Shown here one piece after another: positions 1 to 8,265 of a DNA stretch of 64,000 nt. Origin of the DNA: Stutzerimonas stutzeri. Its GTDB lineage: Bacteria > Pseudomonadota > Gammaproteobacteria > Pseudomonadales > Pseudomonadaceae. Positions within the stretch are counted from its first letter, which is position 1; each line of letters opens with the position of its first letter. The stretch lies in assembly GCA_002387205.1 (NCBI GenBank), contig DGLA01000010.1:496438-560437 (forward strand). The letters run 5' to 3'. The notes under the pieces were generated by a model. That model ran no database searches and was not told the origin of the DNA. It was given only the letters and a program-made list of their open reading frames with translations. The position numbers and the translations under genes are program-made.

Positions 1-989
1 TACAGGGCCTGCCCCTGTCCTTGCTGGCGATGGCCGAAACTGCGCTGGACGAAGTGAATCGCTGCGGCATGGAAACTGCCGAAGGTTGCCGCATGCATCA
101 GCTGAGCGAGCAGCAGAATCCAGAGGTGATCGGCCAGCGTACCCAGCAGCAACCAGCGAACTGCCGCCAGGATGAAACTTGCGGCCAGAACCTGACGCAA
201 GGAAAAGCGTGCAAGCAACCTGGCCATGACCAGGAAGATGAAGATTTCGGCAATCACGCCCAGCGCCCAGAGCAGACCAATGGTTCCTCGTGCGTAACCC
301 AGCGTTTCCAGATGAATGCTGAAGAAGGTGTAATAGGGTCCATGGCTGACCTGCATCAGCCCGACGCAGACGAAGAATGCCAACACACCAGGGCGTCGCA
401 GCTGGCGCAGAAAACCACCCTCTCCTGCTATCTCGTCCCGATGCTCGGGTATGGCATTGGGCACCCAGGCGCTGCTGACGACGATGCCCGCCATGATGGC
501 TACCAAGGCGATGGGATAGACGTCCAGACCGAAACGATCGAACAGTACCCCCAGCAAGACGACCGCAGCGATGAAACCAACGCTGCCCCACAGGCGGACC
601 TGACTGTAACGCGACGCCCGCTCGCGCAGGTGAGCGAGGGTAATCACCTCGAACTGGGGCAGTACGGCGTGCCAGAAGAACGCATGCAGCGCCATCACCA
701 TTGCGAGCCAGGCATAGCTCTTGCTGACGAAGATCAGCGAGAAGGCAAGCAAGGTGCAGACGGCGCCAATACGCACGATAGCCAACCGCTGGCCGGTGGC
801 ATCCCCCAACCATCCCCACAGATTCGGCGCAAGGCAGCGCATCAGCATGGGGATCGCCACCAGCTCGCCAATCCGCTCGGCCGGAAAACCGAGGTGGTCG
901 AAATATAGCCCGAGATAGGGCGCAACGGCGCCCAGCACGGCGAAGTAGAAAATGTAGAAGCCGGACAGACGCCAGTACGGGATAGCCAT
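1..989 (-). CDS. MFS transporter, 3-phenylpropionate/HcaT-like (partial, cut by left edge)
   Basis: The minus-strand frame opens with ATG at 989 (MAIPYWRLSGFYIFYFAVLG) and stays open to base 1, giving about 329 residues with the C-terminus missing. It reads as successive hydrophobic helices with basic cytoplasmic loops, as expected for a 12-helix inner-membrane carrier. The N-terminal style (short cytoplasmic start, FYIFYF, GLYFDHLGF) matches the MFS_1-like family that includes HcaT and PA1682-type proteins. The substrate cannot be told from sequence. It lies upstream of aroC on the same strand, separated by a self-complementary repeat at 991-1067. Confidence 0.8.
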   Translation of the reverse strand, partial: MAIPYWRLSGFYIFYFAVLGAVAPYLGLYFDHLGFPAERIGELVAIPMLMRCLAPNLWGWLGDATGQRLAIVRIGAVCTLLAFSLIFVSKSYAWLAMVMALHAFFWHAVLPQFEVITLAHLRERASRYSQVRLWGSVGFIAAVVLLGVLFDRFGLDVYPIALVAIMAGIVVSSAWVPNAIPEHRDEIAGEGGFLRQLRRPGVLAFFVCVGLMQVSHGPYYTFFSIHLETLGYARGTIGLLWALGVIAEIFIFLVMARLLARFSLRQVLAASFILAAVRWLLLGTLADHLWILLLAQLMHAATFGSFHAAAIHFVQRSFGHRQQGQGQAL

Positions 990-990
990 A

Positions 991-1067
991 AGCTGGAAGC
1001 TATGAGCTGGAAGCAAACCGTAGCGTAAGAATGAGCTCTTTCAGCTTCAGGCTTCCAGCTTCAAGCT
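991..1067. repeat. Intergenic inverted repeat of AGCTGGAAGC-type units
   Basis: Two clusters face each other. The left arm near 991-1014 carries AGCTGGAAGC twice. The right arm near 1041-1067 carries the complementary GCTTCCAGCTTCAAGCT type. The whole could fold into a long imperfect hairpin between aroC and the MFS gene. The same units recur at 16015-16115. Confidence 0.7.
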
Positions 1068-2158
1068 CAAACCTGCCCCAACACCGGCGTTCCCACCAGC
1101 ACATCGGCGTTCTGTCCGCGGTGGCGTAACAGGTGGTCCAGCAGAACAATGGCCATCATCGCCTCGGCGATCGGCGTGGCGCGAATGCCCACACAGGGGT
1201 CGTGACGCCCCTTGGTGATGACTTCGGCAGGATTGCCATCCACATCGATCGAGCGGCCCGGCGTGGTGATACTGGACGTAGGCTTGAGCGCAAGGTGCGC
1301 AACGATCGGCTGACCGGAGGAAATCCCGCCCAGCACGCCGCCTGCGTTGTTCGACAGGAAACCCTCGGGTGTCAGCTCATCCCGGTGTTCGGTCCCGCGC
1401 TGCGCCACGCTGGCGAAGCCTGCGCCGATCTCGACGCCCTTCACCGCGTTGATGCTCATCAGCGCATGCGCCAGATCGGCGTCGAGCCGATCGAAGACCG
1501 GCTCGCCCAGCCCCGGCGGTACGCCTTCAGCAACCACGGTGATTTTCGCACCTACCGAATCCTGGTCGCGGCGCAGCTGGTCCATGTAGGCCTCCAGTTC
1601 CGGCACCTTGCTTTCATCGGCGCTGAAAAAAGCATTCTGCTCGACGCTATCCCAGGTTTTGAAAGGTATCTCGATGGGGCCCAGCTGGCTCATATAGCCA
1701 CGAACCTGGATGCCCAGGGTTGCCAGGTATTTCTTGGCAATCGCGCCGGCAGCCACGCGCATGGCGGTCTCGCGGGCAGAGCTGCGCCCGCCGCCTCGGT
1801 AGTCACGCAGACCGTACTTATGGTGATAGCTGTAGTCGGCATGCGCCGGACGGAACAGGTCCTTGATCGCCGAATAGTCCTTGGACTTCTGATCGGTATT
1901 GCGAATCAGCAGGCCGATCGAGCAGCCCGTGGTGCGACCTTCGAACACCCCGGAAAGGATCTCGACCTCGTCGGGTTCCTGACGCTGCGTGGTGTGCCGG
2001 CTGGTCCCGGGTTTGCGGCGATCGAGGTCGCGCTGCAGGTCCGCGGCGCTCAGTTCCAGCCCCGGCGGGCAGCCGTCGACAATGGCGACCAGCGCCGGAC
2101 CATGGCTTTCGCCGGCGGTTGTGACGGTGAACAGCTTGCCGTAAGTGTTGCCGGACAT
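1067..2158 (-). CDS. aroC: Chorismate synthase
   Basis: This is the last shikimate-pathway enzyme. It converts 5-enolpyruvylshikimate-3-phosphate to chorismate and needs reduced FMN. The 363-residue product is full length for the family. The first signature GESHG is at residues 16-20, and the GGRSSARETA segment of the flavin/substrate site follows near 120-130. The ATG at 2158 starts MSGNTYGKLF, the usual N-terminus. As in Escherichia coli, prmB lies nearby and an MFS gene lies next to it. The same window also holds tyrA/aroA and pheA, the enzymes on either side of chorismate. Confidence 0.97.
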   Translation of the reverse strand: MSGNTYGKLFTVTTAGESHGPALVAIVDGCPPGLELSAADLQRDLDRRKPGTSRHTTQRQEPDEVEILSGVFEGRTTGCSIGLLIRNTDQKSKDYSAIKDLFRPAHADYSYHHKYGLRDYRGGGRSSARETAMRVAAGAIAKKYLATLGIQVRGYMSQLGPIEIPFKTWDSVEQNAFFSADESKVPELEAYMDQLRRDQDSVGAKITVVAEGVPPGLGEPVFDRLDADLAHALMSINAVKGVEIGAGFASVAQRGTEHRDELTPEGFLSNNAGGVLGGISSGQPIVAHLALKPTSSITTPGRSIDVDGNPAEVITKGRHDPCVGIRATPIAEAMMAIVLLDHLLRHRGQNADVLVGTPVLGQV

Positions 2159-2311
2159 GCAGGGCGCTCCGCAATCGACCTAGATAAGGGGCCGGAAGTA
2201 TACCCGAGCTGTGGCAGGTTTCATCGACTCTGGCCGCAGCGCATACTCATCCGCGAACCAAGCGGTGCCCGTCGCATCCAACCCGCCTATCCGGCCGATC
2301 GAACACCTTCC

Positions 2312-3274
2312 ATGCGCCTACTCGCTCTTGTCCTGCTCGCCATGCTTTCACTTCACCTGAATGCCCAGACGCTACTAAACCAGACGATGGTGCTCGACGT
2401 GCCTGCAGGCCGCTTGCATGGCAGCCTCGTGCTGCCAAAAAGCAATGACCCTGCGCCGGTGGCATTGTTGATCGCCGGGTCAGGCCCCACCGACCGTAAC
2501 GGCAATAACCCCATGGCGCAGAACGACAGCCTGAAACGATTGGCCCAGGCGCTGGCTCAGCGTGGTGTCGCCACCCTGCGCTACGACAAGCGTGGCGTGG
2601 GCCAGAGCCTGGCTGCGGCACCGGACGAGCGAATGCTCAGCGTGGCGGACTTTGTCGCTGATGCGGTGGCCTGGTCGGACAAGCTGAACGCCGACCCTCG
2701 CTTTTCAGGGCTCATTCTGGTGGGCCACAGCGAGGGTGCACTGATAGCCAGCCTTGCGGCCGCCTCGGCAGAACCCGCTGCGCTGATCAGCATCGCCGGC
2801 AGTGGTCGGCCTATCGACCTGTTGCTGCGAGAGCAATTGCAGGGCCGCTTGCCGCCGGCGCTGCTGGCAACGGCTCATTATCTGATCGACGAGCTCAAGG
2901 CTGGTCGTCCGACCGAGCAGGTACCTGATGCGCTGCAGGTGCTGTTCCGGCCAAGCGTCCAGCCCTACCTGATGTCGCTGTTCCAAGAGGCGCCTGCTCG
3001 CGCTTTCGCCCATGTCACCGTGCCCGCATTGATCATCCAGGGCACACATGACATCCAGGTCAGCGTCGAGGATGCCGAAGCCCTGCGGGCGGCCAGGCCT
3101 GAAGCCGAACTGGCATTGATACCGGGCATGAACCATGTGTTGCGGATCGTCCCCCTGGAACCCGGCCGGCAGATGGCGTCCTACTCTCAGCCCGAATTGC
3201 CGCTGGCCAGGGCGTTGGTGGAGCGGATAACCGGGTTTCTGATGGACTTCGGCATATTGGCGCCCTCCAGTTGA
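2312..3274 (+). CDS. Alpha/beta hydrolase, exported
   Basis: A 320-residue protein starting at ATG 2312 (MRLLALVLLAML), which gives a convincing Sec signal peptide ending near residue 19. The frame is open far upstream, but only antisense to aroC. The fold signature is clear: nucleophile elbow GHSEG with Ser140, a probable acid Asp247 in IIQGTHD, and His275 in PGMNHV. The oxyanion-type segment AGSGPTDRNGNN lies near residue 50. It resembles dienelactone-hydrolase/esterase-type periplasmic hydrolases and the PA1680 position in P. aeruginosa. The substrate is unknown. Confidence 0.85.
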   Translation: MRLLALVLLAMLSLHLNAQTLLNQTMVLDVPAGRLHGSLVLPKSNDPAPVALLIAGSGPTDRNGNNPMAQNDSLKRLAQALAQRGVATLRYDKRGVGQSLAAAPDERMLSVADFVADAVAWSDKLNADPRFSGLILVGHSEGALIASLAAASAEPAALISIAGSGRPIDLLLREQLQGRLPPALLATAHYLIDELKAGRPTEQVPDALQVLFRPSVQPYLMSLFQEAPARAFAHVTVPALIIQGTHDIQVSVEDAEALRAARPEAELALIPGMNHVLRIVPLEPGRQMASYSQPELPLARALVERITGFLMDFGILAPSS

Positions 3275-3332
3275 GTGCAGATTTGCCGATAACTGCTTAA
3301 CCGCTTAACCGCCGCACAGACGACTGCAGGCC

Positions 3333-4121
3333 ATGGATACCGACACCACAGACGCCCCACCACCGGACGACACCCTTCCTGAAGCCCCTTCCACGCATCC
3401 GTGGGCCGGGCTAGCACCGGAGCGCTTTCGTCTGTTGCGCCTGGCCCCCCTGCCGACTGACCGCAACAGCGGCGCACGCCCCTTGCGCTTCGTCGAACTG
3501 GGGCAGGTCGAAAGGCATACGCCGCGGATGAGCATGCTGCGGCTGGTGATCCGCCTGCCAGGTCAGATGCTCTCGAACAGACAAGACACGTTTGAGGTCT
3601 GGGCAGATCATCAGTCCAGAAAATTGCGTTTTGGGCCCGCCACCGGCTTGCATATCGAGCCGACCGACCGGGGATTGGGACGTTTCCTGTTGGCACAGGC
3701 TGCGCTCTGGGCGCATAAGCGCTGGGCTCACTATCTGGTGGACGGTGGCGCGCTGCCCAGTGATTTCGCCACGGAGGAGGCGCGGTTGCGCCGCGATCAT
3801 TGCCTTCAAAGCCAAGGCTTCGAGGTCAATTACCCCGACCCCACGCAACGACATAAGGCAACCTACAGCGCACCACGTGCCAGCACCCTGCGCCCGGACT
3901 GGAATGCCGAGAAGGTCCAGATCATCGAACTGCTCGATGCTGCGGCGATGCTCGAGCAGGCGGACCGCAACCTCCTCGAACAGGAAAACCGTGTCCGCGA
4001 CATGCAGGAGCGTCTGAGCAAGCTCCGTCGTGAGGACGGTACGCTGCGATTCACCATTGCCTGCCTGATCGTGTTCGCGCTGTTTCAGGCGGGGCTGTTG
4101 ATCTGGATGGCGACCCGCTGA
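3333..4121 (+). CDS. Conserved hypothetical protein with coiled coil and C-terminal membrane anchor
   Basis: 262 residues that I do not recognise as a named family. The N-terminal 35 residues are acidic and proline-rich. A central globular part of about residues 50-185 contains GLGRFLLAQAALW and a later DHCLQSQGFEV. These look faintly like the acetyl-CoA-binding and C-terminal strands of a GNAT fold, but I cannot confirm that. A predicted coiled coil (LEQADRNLLEQENRVRDMQE) covers about 200-235, and one transmembrane helix ends the protein. The position between an alpha/beta hydrolase and prmB matches PA1679. It converges on prmB. Confidence 0.75.
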   Translation: MDTDTTDAPPPDDTLPEAPSTHPWAGLAPERFRLLRLAPLPTDRNSGARPLRFVELGQVERHTPRMSMLRLVIRLPGQMLSNRQDTFEVWADHQSRKLRFGPATGLHIEPTDRGLGRFLLAQAALWAHKRWAHYLVDGGALPSDFATEEARLRRDHCLQSQGFEVNYPDPTQRHKATYSAPRASTLRPDWNAEKVQIIELLDAAAMLEQADRNLLEQENRVRDMQERLSKLRREDGTLRFTIACLIVFALFQAGLLIWMATR

Positions 4122-4149
4122 GGCATTGCGAAAGCGGGCTGGTGGCGCT

Positions 4150-5079
4150 TCAGGCCTGCAACCTCTGGCGAAACAGCGCCTGGTGCTCACGGCACTGGGC
4201 TGCGGCAAGCAGAAACACCCCATGCCCCCCCTGAGCGAACTCGAACCAGGTGAAATCGACTTCTGGATAAAGCGCCTCGACGTGCACCTGACTGTTGCCC
4301 ACCTCGACGATCAGAGCTCCATTTTCAGTCAGATGGTCCGCTGCTTCGGCGAGCATGCGTCGGACCAGATCCAGCCCGTCATCGCCGCAAGCCAGCCCCA
4401 GCGCAGGTTCGTGATGGTACTCATCGGGCATGTCCGCAAAGTCTTCTGCATCCACGTAGGGCGGATTGGAGACGATAAGGTCGAAACGCTGTTTGGGCAG
4501 GCCATTGAATCCATCGCTCTGCACGGTGTAGACACGCTCCTCCAGTCCATGCTGCTCTATATTCCGGTTGGCCACCTCCAGCGCTTCGAACGACAGATCG
4601 GCCAGCACCACCTCAGCCTCCAGAAACTCATAGGCGCAAGCGATACCGATACAGCCCGAGCCGGTACAGAGATCGAGGATCCTTGCCGGACTCTGCGCCA
4701 GCCAGGGCTCGAACCGCTTCTCGATGAGTTCGCCAATCGGTGAGCGAGGGATCAGTACCCGCTCATCCACCATAAAGGGCAATCCGCAGAACCAGGACTG
4801 GCCGAGCAGATAGGCCGTAGGGATACGTTGCTCGATCCGCCGACGAAGCAGGCGCTGCAGATGCTCGCGTTCGTCGTCCTCGAGCCGGCAGTCGAGATAG
4901 CTATCGGCTATTTCCCAGGGCAGGTGAAGCGCTCCCAGGACCAACTGTCGCGCTTCATCCCAGGCATTATCGGTACCGTGACCGAAGAACAATTGTTCGG
5001 CATGGAAGCGGCTGACGGCCCAACGGATATGGTCACGCACGGTGCGCAAACGGGAAGGCGAAGCAGTCACGGGCGGCAT
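4150..5079 (-). CDS. prmB: 50S ribosomal protein uL3 glutamine N5-methyltransferase
   Basis: PrmB methylates a glutamine of ribosomal protein L3 using S-adenosylmethionine. The 309-residue product from ATG 5079 (MPPVTASPSR) matches the roughly 310-residue family length. An earlier in-frame start at 5157 would add an unlikely extension. The SAM-binding segment LDLCTGSGC is near residues 135-143, and the glutamine-methylating motif NPPY is at 205-208. The aroC-prmB/smrB neighbourhood is the same as in enterobacteria, which supports the assignment over PrmC. Confidence 0.95.
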   Translation of the reverse strand: MPPVTASPSRLRTVRDHIRWAVSRFHAEQLFFGHGTDNAWDEARQLVLGALHLPWEIADSYLDCRLEDDEREHLQRLLRRRIEQRIPTAYLLGQSWFCGLPFMVDERVLIPRSPIGELIEKRFEPWLAQSPARILDLCTGSGCIGIACAYEFLEAEVVLADLSFEALEVANRNIEQHGLEERVYTVQSDGFNGLPKQRFDLIVSNPPYVDAEDFADMPDEYHHEPALGLACGDDGLDLVRRMLAEAADHLTENGALIVEVGNSQVHVEALYPEVDFTWFEFAQGGHGVFLLAAAQCREHQALFRQRLQA

Positions 5080-5260
5080 CTCCTGCTCAAAAGTGCGAGA
5101 GTGTAGCCGAAGGTCGTATGGGTTTCTCTCGGTTGGTGCGATCGAGTGCTGGCCCATCGCCGGTTATCGACGATTCAGCAGACGAATCATCGGATTGGGC
5201 AGTTCACATCTGCCTCATCTGGCGCCACAATCATGCCCCCCTCAGAACAAGGAGTCAGTC

Positions 5261-5854
5261 ATGTCCAAGCCACAGACCTTGCTTCAGCTCAGTGGCCGCA
5301 GTTATGCACCGGCGACTCTGGCGAACGCGACCCTTCTGGTGATTGACGTTCAGGAAGAATACCGTTCGGGCGCCATGGCGCTGCCAAACCTGGACCCGGC
5401 GCTCGAAGAAATAACCCGTCTGTTGGCTGTGGCACGCGAGGCTGGCACGCCGATCGTGCATGTTCATCACCTTGGCATTCCCGGCGGGCTTTTCGACCCC
5501 CAGGGCCTGCGTGGCCAGATCATGCCGGAGGCAGCACCCTTGCCAGGCGAGGCGGTGATCGGCAAGACGCTGCCCAACGCATTTGCCGGTACTCCGCTCC
5601 ATGAACTGCTGCAACAGCGTGGCCACCTGGACCTTATCGTCTGTGGATTCATGACGCATTCGAGTGTAAGTACTACGGTCCGGGCCGCAAAGGATTACGG
5701 CTACCGCTGTACCCTCGTGGACAAGGCCTGCGCAACGCGTGATCTGCCGATGGGCGACGGTGCGATAGATGCCGAACAGGTCCATCGTATGGAGATGACC
5801 ATTCTCGCGGACAACTTTGCCGTCTGCGTAGCTGACGTCGGAGCGCTTGCCTGA
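5261..5854 (+). CDS. Isochorismatase-fold hydrolase with Ser in place of the usual catalytic Cys
   Basis: A 197-residue protein starting at ATG 5261, preceded by AAGGAG with good spacing. The isochorismatase/nicotinamidase fold is shown by the Asp29 strand (LLVIDVQEEY), Lys102 (VIGKTLPNAF) and the motif GFMTHSSVSTTVRAA at about 129-143. In cysteine hydrolases of this fold the motif reads THxCV. Here the nucleophile position is Ser135, so the ordinary cysteine chemistry is not supported. It corresponds to PA1677 by position. It could be an isochorismatase-like lyase or an inactive homologue. Confidence 0.85.
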   Translation: MSKPQTLLQLSGRSYAPATLANATLLVIDVQEEYRSGAMALPNLDPALEEITRLLAVAREAGTPIVHVHHLGIPGGLFDPQGLRGQIMPEAAPLPGEAVIGKTLPNAFAGTPLHELLQQRGHLDLIVCGFMTHSSVSTTVRAAKDYGYRCTLVDKACATRDLPMGDGAIDAEQVHRMEMTILADNFAVCVADVGALA

Positions 5855-5892
5855 ACCCCGCGAGCGACGCGTTACCTGACAGGCGATGAACC

Positions 5893-5912
5893 TGACCGGG
5901 CCGGCCCGGTCA
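5893..5912. repeat. Perfect 20-bp palindrome
   Basis: TGACCGGGCCGGCCCGGTCA is exactly self-complementary with no loop. It lies in the 86-bp gap between the isochorismatase-fold gene and the small membrane-protein gene. No T tract follows, so it is not a standard terminator. It may be an operator or a hairpin affecting the downstream mRNA. Confidence 0.8.
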
Positions 5913-5940
5913 CAACCCAAAGCTTGACGAGGTAACCTGA

Positions 5941-6261
5941 ATGAAACGAACCGATGGCTTCGATGCACGCCGACTTCGCCCACGCGAGCAGCGTAGCCTA
6001 GGCTCCAGAATCGGATCGATTTTCGGCTTGCTGCTCGTTCTCCTCGGCGTCTTTCTGGCATTCATTGGCGCCGCCTCGTTGCTTGGCAGTCACGAAGCTC
6101 TTGCATCCATTGCCGTCGCAGCAGAAGTCGCCGCCACCTCGCTCGCGTTGGGCCTGATCCTGATTTGGACTGGCCTGATGATCAGACGCCGTATTCGTCG
6201 CCGTCTGGGTGCGCCCAGTGACCTCAGCCTTTCTCCCCGCCTGAGGAACAAACGCAACTGA
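5941..6261 (+). CDS. Small two-helix inner-membrane protein, unknown function
   Basis: 106 residues from ATG 5941, preceded by GAGGTAACCTGA. A basic N-terminus (RRLRPREQR) is followed by two hydrophobic helices, about residues 25-45 and 58-80, and a strongly basic tail (RRRIRRRLG). The pattern suggests both ends in the cytoplasm by the positive-inside rule. I recognise no family. It corresponds by position to PA1676-type hypothetical genes between the isochorismatase-fold gene and smrB. Confidence 0.7.
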   Translation: MKRTDGFDARRLRPREQRSLGSRIGSIFGLLLVLLGVFLAFIGAASLLGSHEALASIAVAAEVAATSLALGLILIWTGLMIRRRIRRRLGAPSDLSLSPRLRNKRN

Positions 6262-6322
6262 GCCGATCGCCATTCATGCCGCAACTGATCGGTGTGTGAA
6301 GGTTCAGCGCACATTCCATGGG

Positions 6323-6328
6323 GTAGAA
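6323..6328 (+). promoter_or_regulatory. Probable -10 element of the smrB promoter
   Basis: TAGAAT followed by a GC-rich CGCGCGC start region, 24 bases before the smrB start. This is the common look of a pseudomonad housekeeping promoter. No strong -35 element is visible. The ribosome-binding sequence GGAGG follows just before the start codon. Confidence 0.45.
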
Positions 6329-6351
6329 TCGCGCGCTTACGCGGAGGTCCC

Positions 6352-6909
6352 ATGCAAGACGACGATTTTTCCCTGTTCCGATCAGCCGTGCGCGGCGTAA
6401 AACCTATCGAACATGACCGTGCCGACACCGGCAAGCCTCGTAGCAACAAGACCCAGATTGCGACCCGCCGGGCTAATGCCGTCATCAACGAAAATGAAAC
6501 ACGCATTGATGGCCTGTCCGACCAGTTCGTCATCGATGTAGCCGCCGAGGACGAGCTGTACTGGGCTCGCGACGGGGTGCAGGACAGCCAGATACGCAAG
6601 CTCAAGGCTGGGCAGATTCCATTCGAAGGTAGCCTGGACCTGCACGGTTTGACTGTCGAGAGGGCCCGCGAACTGCTTTGGGATTTCCTGGCCGAAGCCT
6701 GCAAGTTCGAAATCCGCTGTGTACGGCTAACCCATGGCAAGGCAGCGCGCAAAGACGGCAAACGCCCCATGATCAAGAGCCATGTCAATACCTGGCTGCG
6801 GCAGCATCCCCAGGTACTCGGCTTTACTTCCTGCATTCCGAAACATGGCGGTACCGGTGCGGTTTACGTGATTCTCAAGCGCACCATGCTTGAAGGCCGT
6901 GACGAATAA
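6352..6909 (+). CDS. smrB: Smr-domain endonuclease, ribosome-rescue factor SmrB type
   Basis: 185 residues from ATG 6352, with GGAGG at the right spacing; a longer frame from 6292 lacks a ribosome site. The C-terminal Smr domain begins with DLHG at residues 96-99 and continues to the THGKAARKDGKRPMIK loop and GGTGAVYVIL end. Length and domain layout match E. coli SmrB (YfcN), which cuts mRNA at collided ribosomes. The conserved pairing next to prmB strengthens this. The family's short HGKG-type loop reads HGKAARKDG here. The function is inferred from the family. Confidence 0.9.
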   Translation: MQDDDFSLFRSAVRGVKPIEHDRADTGKPRSNKTQIATRRANAVINENETRIDGLSDQFVIDVAAEDELYWARDGVQDSQIRKLKAGQIPFEGSLDLHGLTVERARELLWDFLAEACKFEIRCVRLTHGKAARKDGKRPMIKSHVNTWLRQHPQVLGFTSCIPKHGGTGAVYVILKRTMLEGRDE

Positions 6910-7015
6910 AGAACGCCCACGGCCTCTTAGCCCGCAGCGCATGCTGCTTGCAGCCTGACCGCCGACACCCTAACCTTCGCACTCGCGCTCCATTGCAAGC
7001 CTGACAGGTAGTTAA

Positions 7016-7561
7016 ATGTCCCTGGAAACCCATTACACCGCGATCCTTGGCCAACTCGGTGAGGACGTCACCCGCGAGGGGCTGCTCGATACTCCCAAGC
7101 GCGCCGCCAAAGCCATGCAGTACCTGTGCAAGGGCTATCAGCAAACGCTTGAGGACGTCACGAACGGCGCCTTGTTCAGCTCCGACAACAGCGAGATGGT
7201 GCTGGTCAAGAACATCGAGCTGTACTCGTTGTGCGAACACCACATGCTGCCCTTCATCGGCAAGGCCCATGTCGCCTACCTGCCCAATGGCAAGGTACTT
7301 GGCCTGTCGAAGGTAGCCCGTATCGTCGACATGTATGCGCGCCGGCTGCAGATTCAGGAAAACCTGACCCGGGAAATCGCTGAAGCGATTCAACAAGTCA
7401 CCGGAGCCTGGGGCGTGGCGGTTGTCATCGAGGCGCAGCACATGTGCATGATGATGCGTGGCGTCGAGAAGCAGAACTCTTCGATGGTCACCTCAGTCAT
7501 GCTCGGACAGTTTCGCGAGAATGCTGCAACGAGAAGCGAGTTTCTAGGCCTGGTCAAGTAG
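7016..7561 (+). CDS. folE: GTP cyclohydrolase I (type IA)
   Basis: It makes 7,8-dihydroneopterin triphosphate from GTP, the first step of folate and pterin synthesis. The 181-residue protein carries the zinc ligands Cys73 and His76 in SLCEHHMLPF and Cys144 in HMCMMMRGV, plus the signature KVLGLSKVARIVDMYARRLQ. The ATG at 7016 follows a weak AGGTAG site. Context (smrB on one side, GST on the other) matches the folE2 (PA1674) neighbourhood of P. aeruginosa. Confidence 0.96.
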   Translation: MSLETHYTAILGQLGEDVTREGLLDTPKRAAKAMQYLCKGYQQTLEDVTNGALFSSDNSEMVLVKNIELYSLCEHHMLPFIGKAHVAYLPNGKVLGLSKVARIVDMYARRLQIQENLTREIAEAIQQVTGAWGVAVVIEAQHMCMMMRGVEKQNSSMVTSVMLGQFRENAATRSEFLGLVK

Positions 7562-7563
7562 CC

Positions 7564-7590
7564 CAGAGGGGCTCCAGCCCCTCTCCCTTC
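7564..7590. terminator. Hairpin between convergent folE and GST genes
   Basis: AGAGGGGCTCCAGCCCCTCT forms an 8-9 bp stem a few bases after the folE stop. The following stretch is pyrimidine-rich rather than a pure T tract. It could serve both converging genes. Confidence 0.5.
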
Positions 7591-7622
7591 CCCATAAAAT
7601 CTTTGCCCTCTGCCCGCTGCTT

Positions 7623-8228
7623 TTACGCTTCGTACATGCCGGCGTGCCGAGGATGACTGGCCAACCGCTGCAGCCAGGCACGGATAGCCGGATACTCTGC
7701 CAACCTGAAGCCGCCCTCTTCCGCTACGTGGGTATAGGCATAGAGCGCGACATCAGCTATCGAATAGCGATCACCAACCAGGTAAGGCGTGCGTAGTAAT
7801 TGCTGCTCCATCACATCGAGCGCGCGATAGCCGTCAAGCTGCTTGGCGGCGTACTCGTCCAGGCGATCATCCGGCATGCCCAGATAGACTTTGATGAAGC
7901 GCGCCACAGCGATGAAGGGCTCGTGACTGTATTGCTCGAAGAATTGCCCCTGCAGCACCTGAGTTCTCAGGCGGGCATCAACCGGCAGGAATTCGCTTCC
8001 CTCCGCAAGATAATTCAGGATGGCATTCGACTCCCAAAGGCAGACACCGTCCTCAAGCTCAAGCACCGGGATCTTGCCGTTGGGGTTCTTCTTCAGAAAG
8101 CTTTCCTCGCGGCTTTCGCCACGCAGGATATCGACCGGGACCCATTCATAGTCCCGCCCCAGCAGGTGCAGCATCAGCTTTACCTTGTAGCAGTTACCGG
8201 ACCGGTGATCACCGTAGACCTTGTACAT
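7623..8228 (-). CDS. Glutathione S-transferase family protein
   Basis: 201 residues from ATG 8228. The N-terminal thioredoxin-like domain (about 1-80) carries the SGNCYKVKLML active-site region near residues 10-20. It also has NPNGKIPVLELEDG with the cis-proline and a WESNAIL glutathione contact. The C-terminal helical domain includes YSIADVALYAYTH, the conserved N-capping box region. Cellular role and electrophile substrate are unknown. It converges on folE. Confidence 0.9.
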   Translation of the reverse strand: MYKVYGDHRSGNCYKVKLMLHLLGRDYEWVPVDILRGESREESFLKKNPNGKIPVLELEDGVCLWESNAILNYLAEGSEFLPVDARLRTQVLQGQFFEQYSHEPFIAVARFIKVYLGMPDDRLDEYAAKQLDGYRALDVMEQQLLRTPYLVGDRYSIADVALYAYTHVAEEGGFRLAEYPAIRAWLQRLASHPRHAGMYEA

Positions 8229-8265
8229 CCTCTCCCCCGTTGAGTGCTACAAGCACCCGCTTCTG

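Noticed and set aside
21..908. 295-codon plus-strand frame opposite the MFS gene
   Set aside because: Rich in Gln, His and Asp, typical of antisense reading of hydrophobic helices. The minus-strand MFS frame is clearly real.
1133..2311. In-frame extension of the alpha/beta hydrolase to a 713-residue protein
   Set aside because: The extension is the antisense of aroC. A signal peptide at 2312 gives a natural start, and the extra part has no family look.
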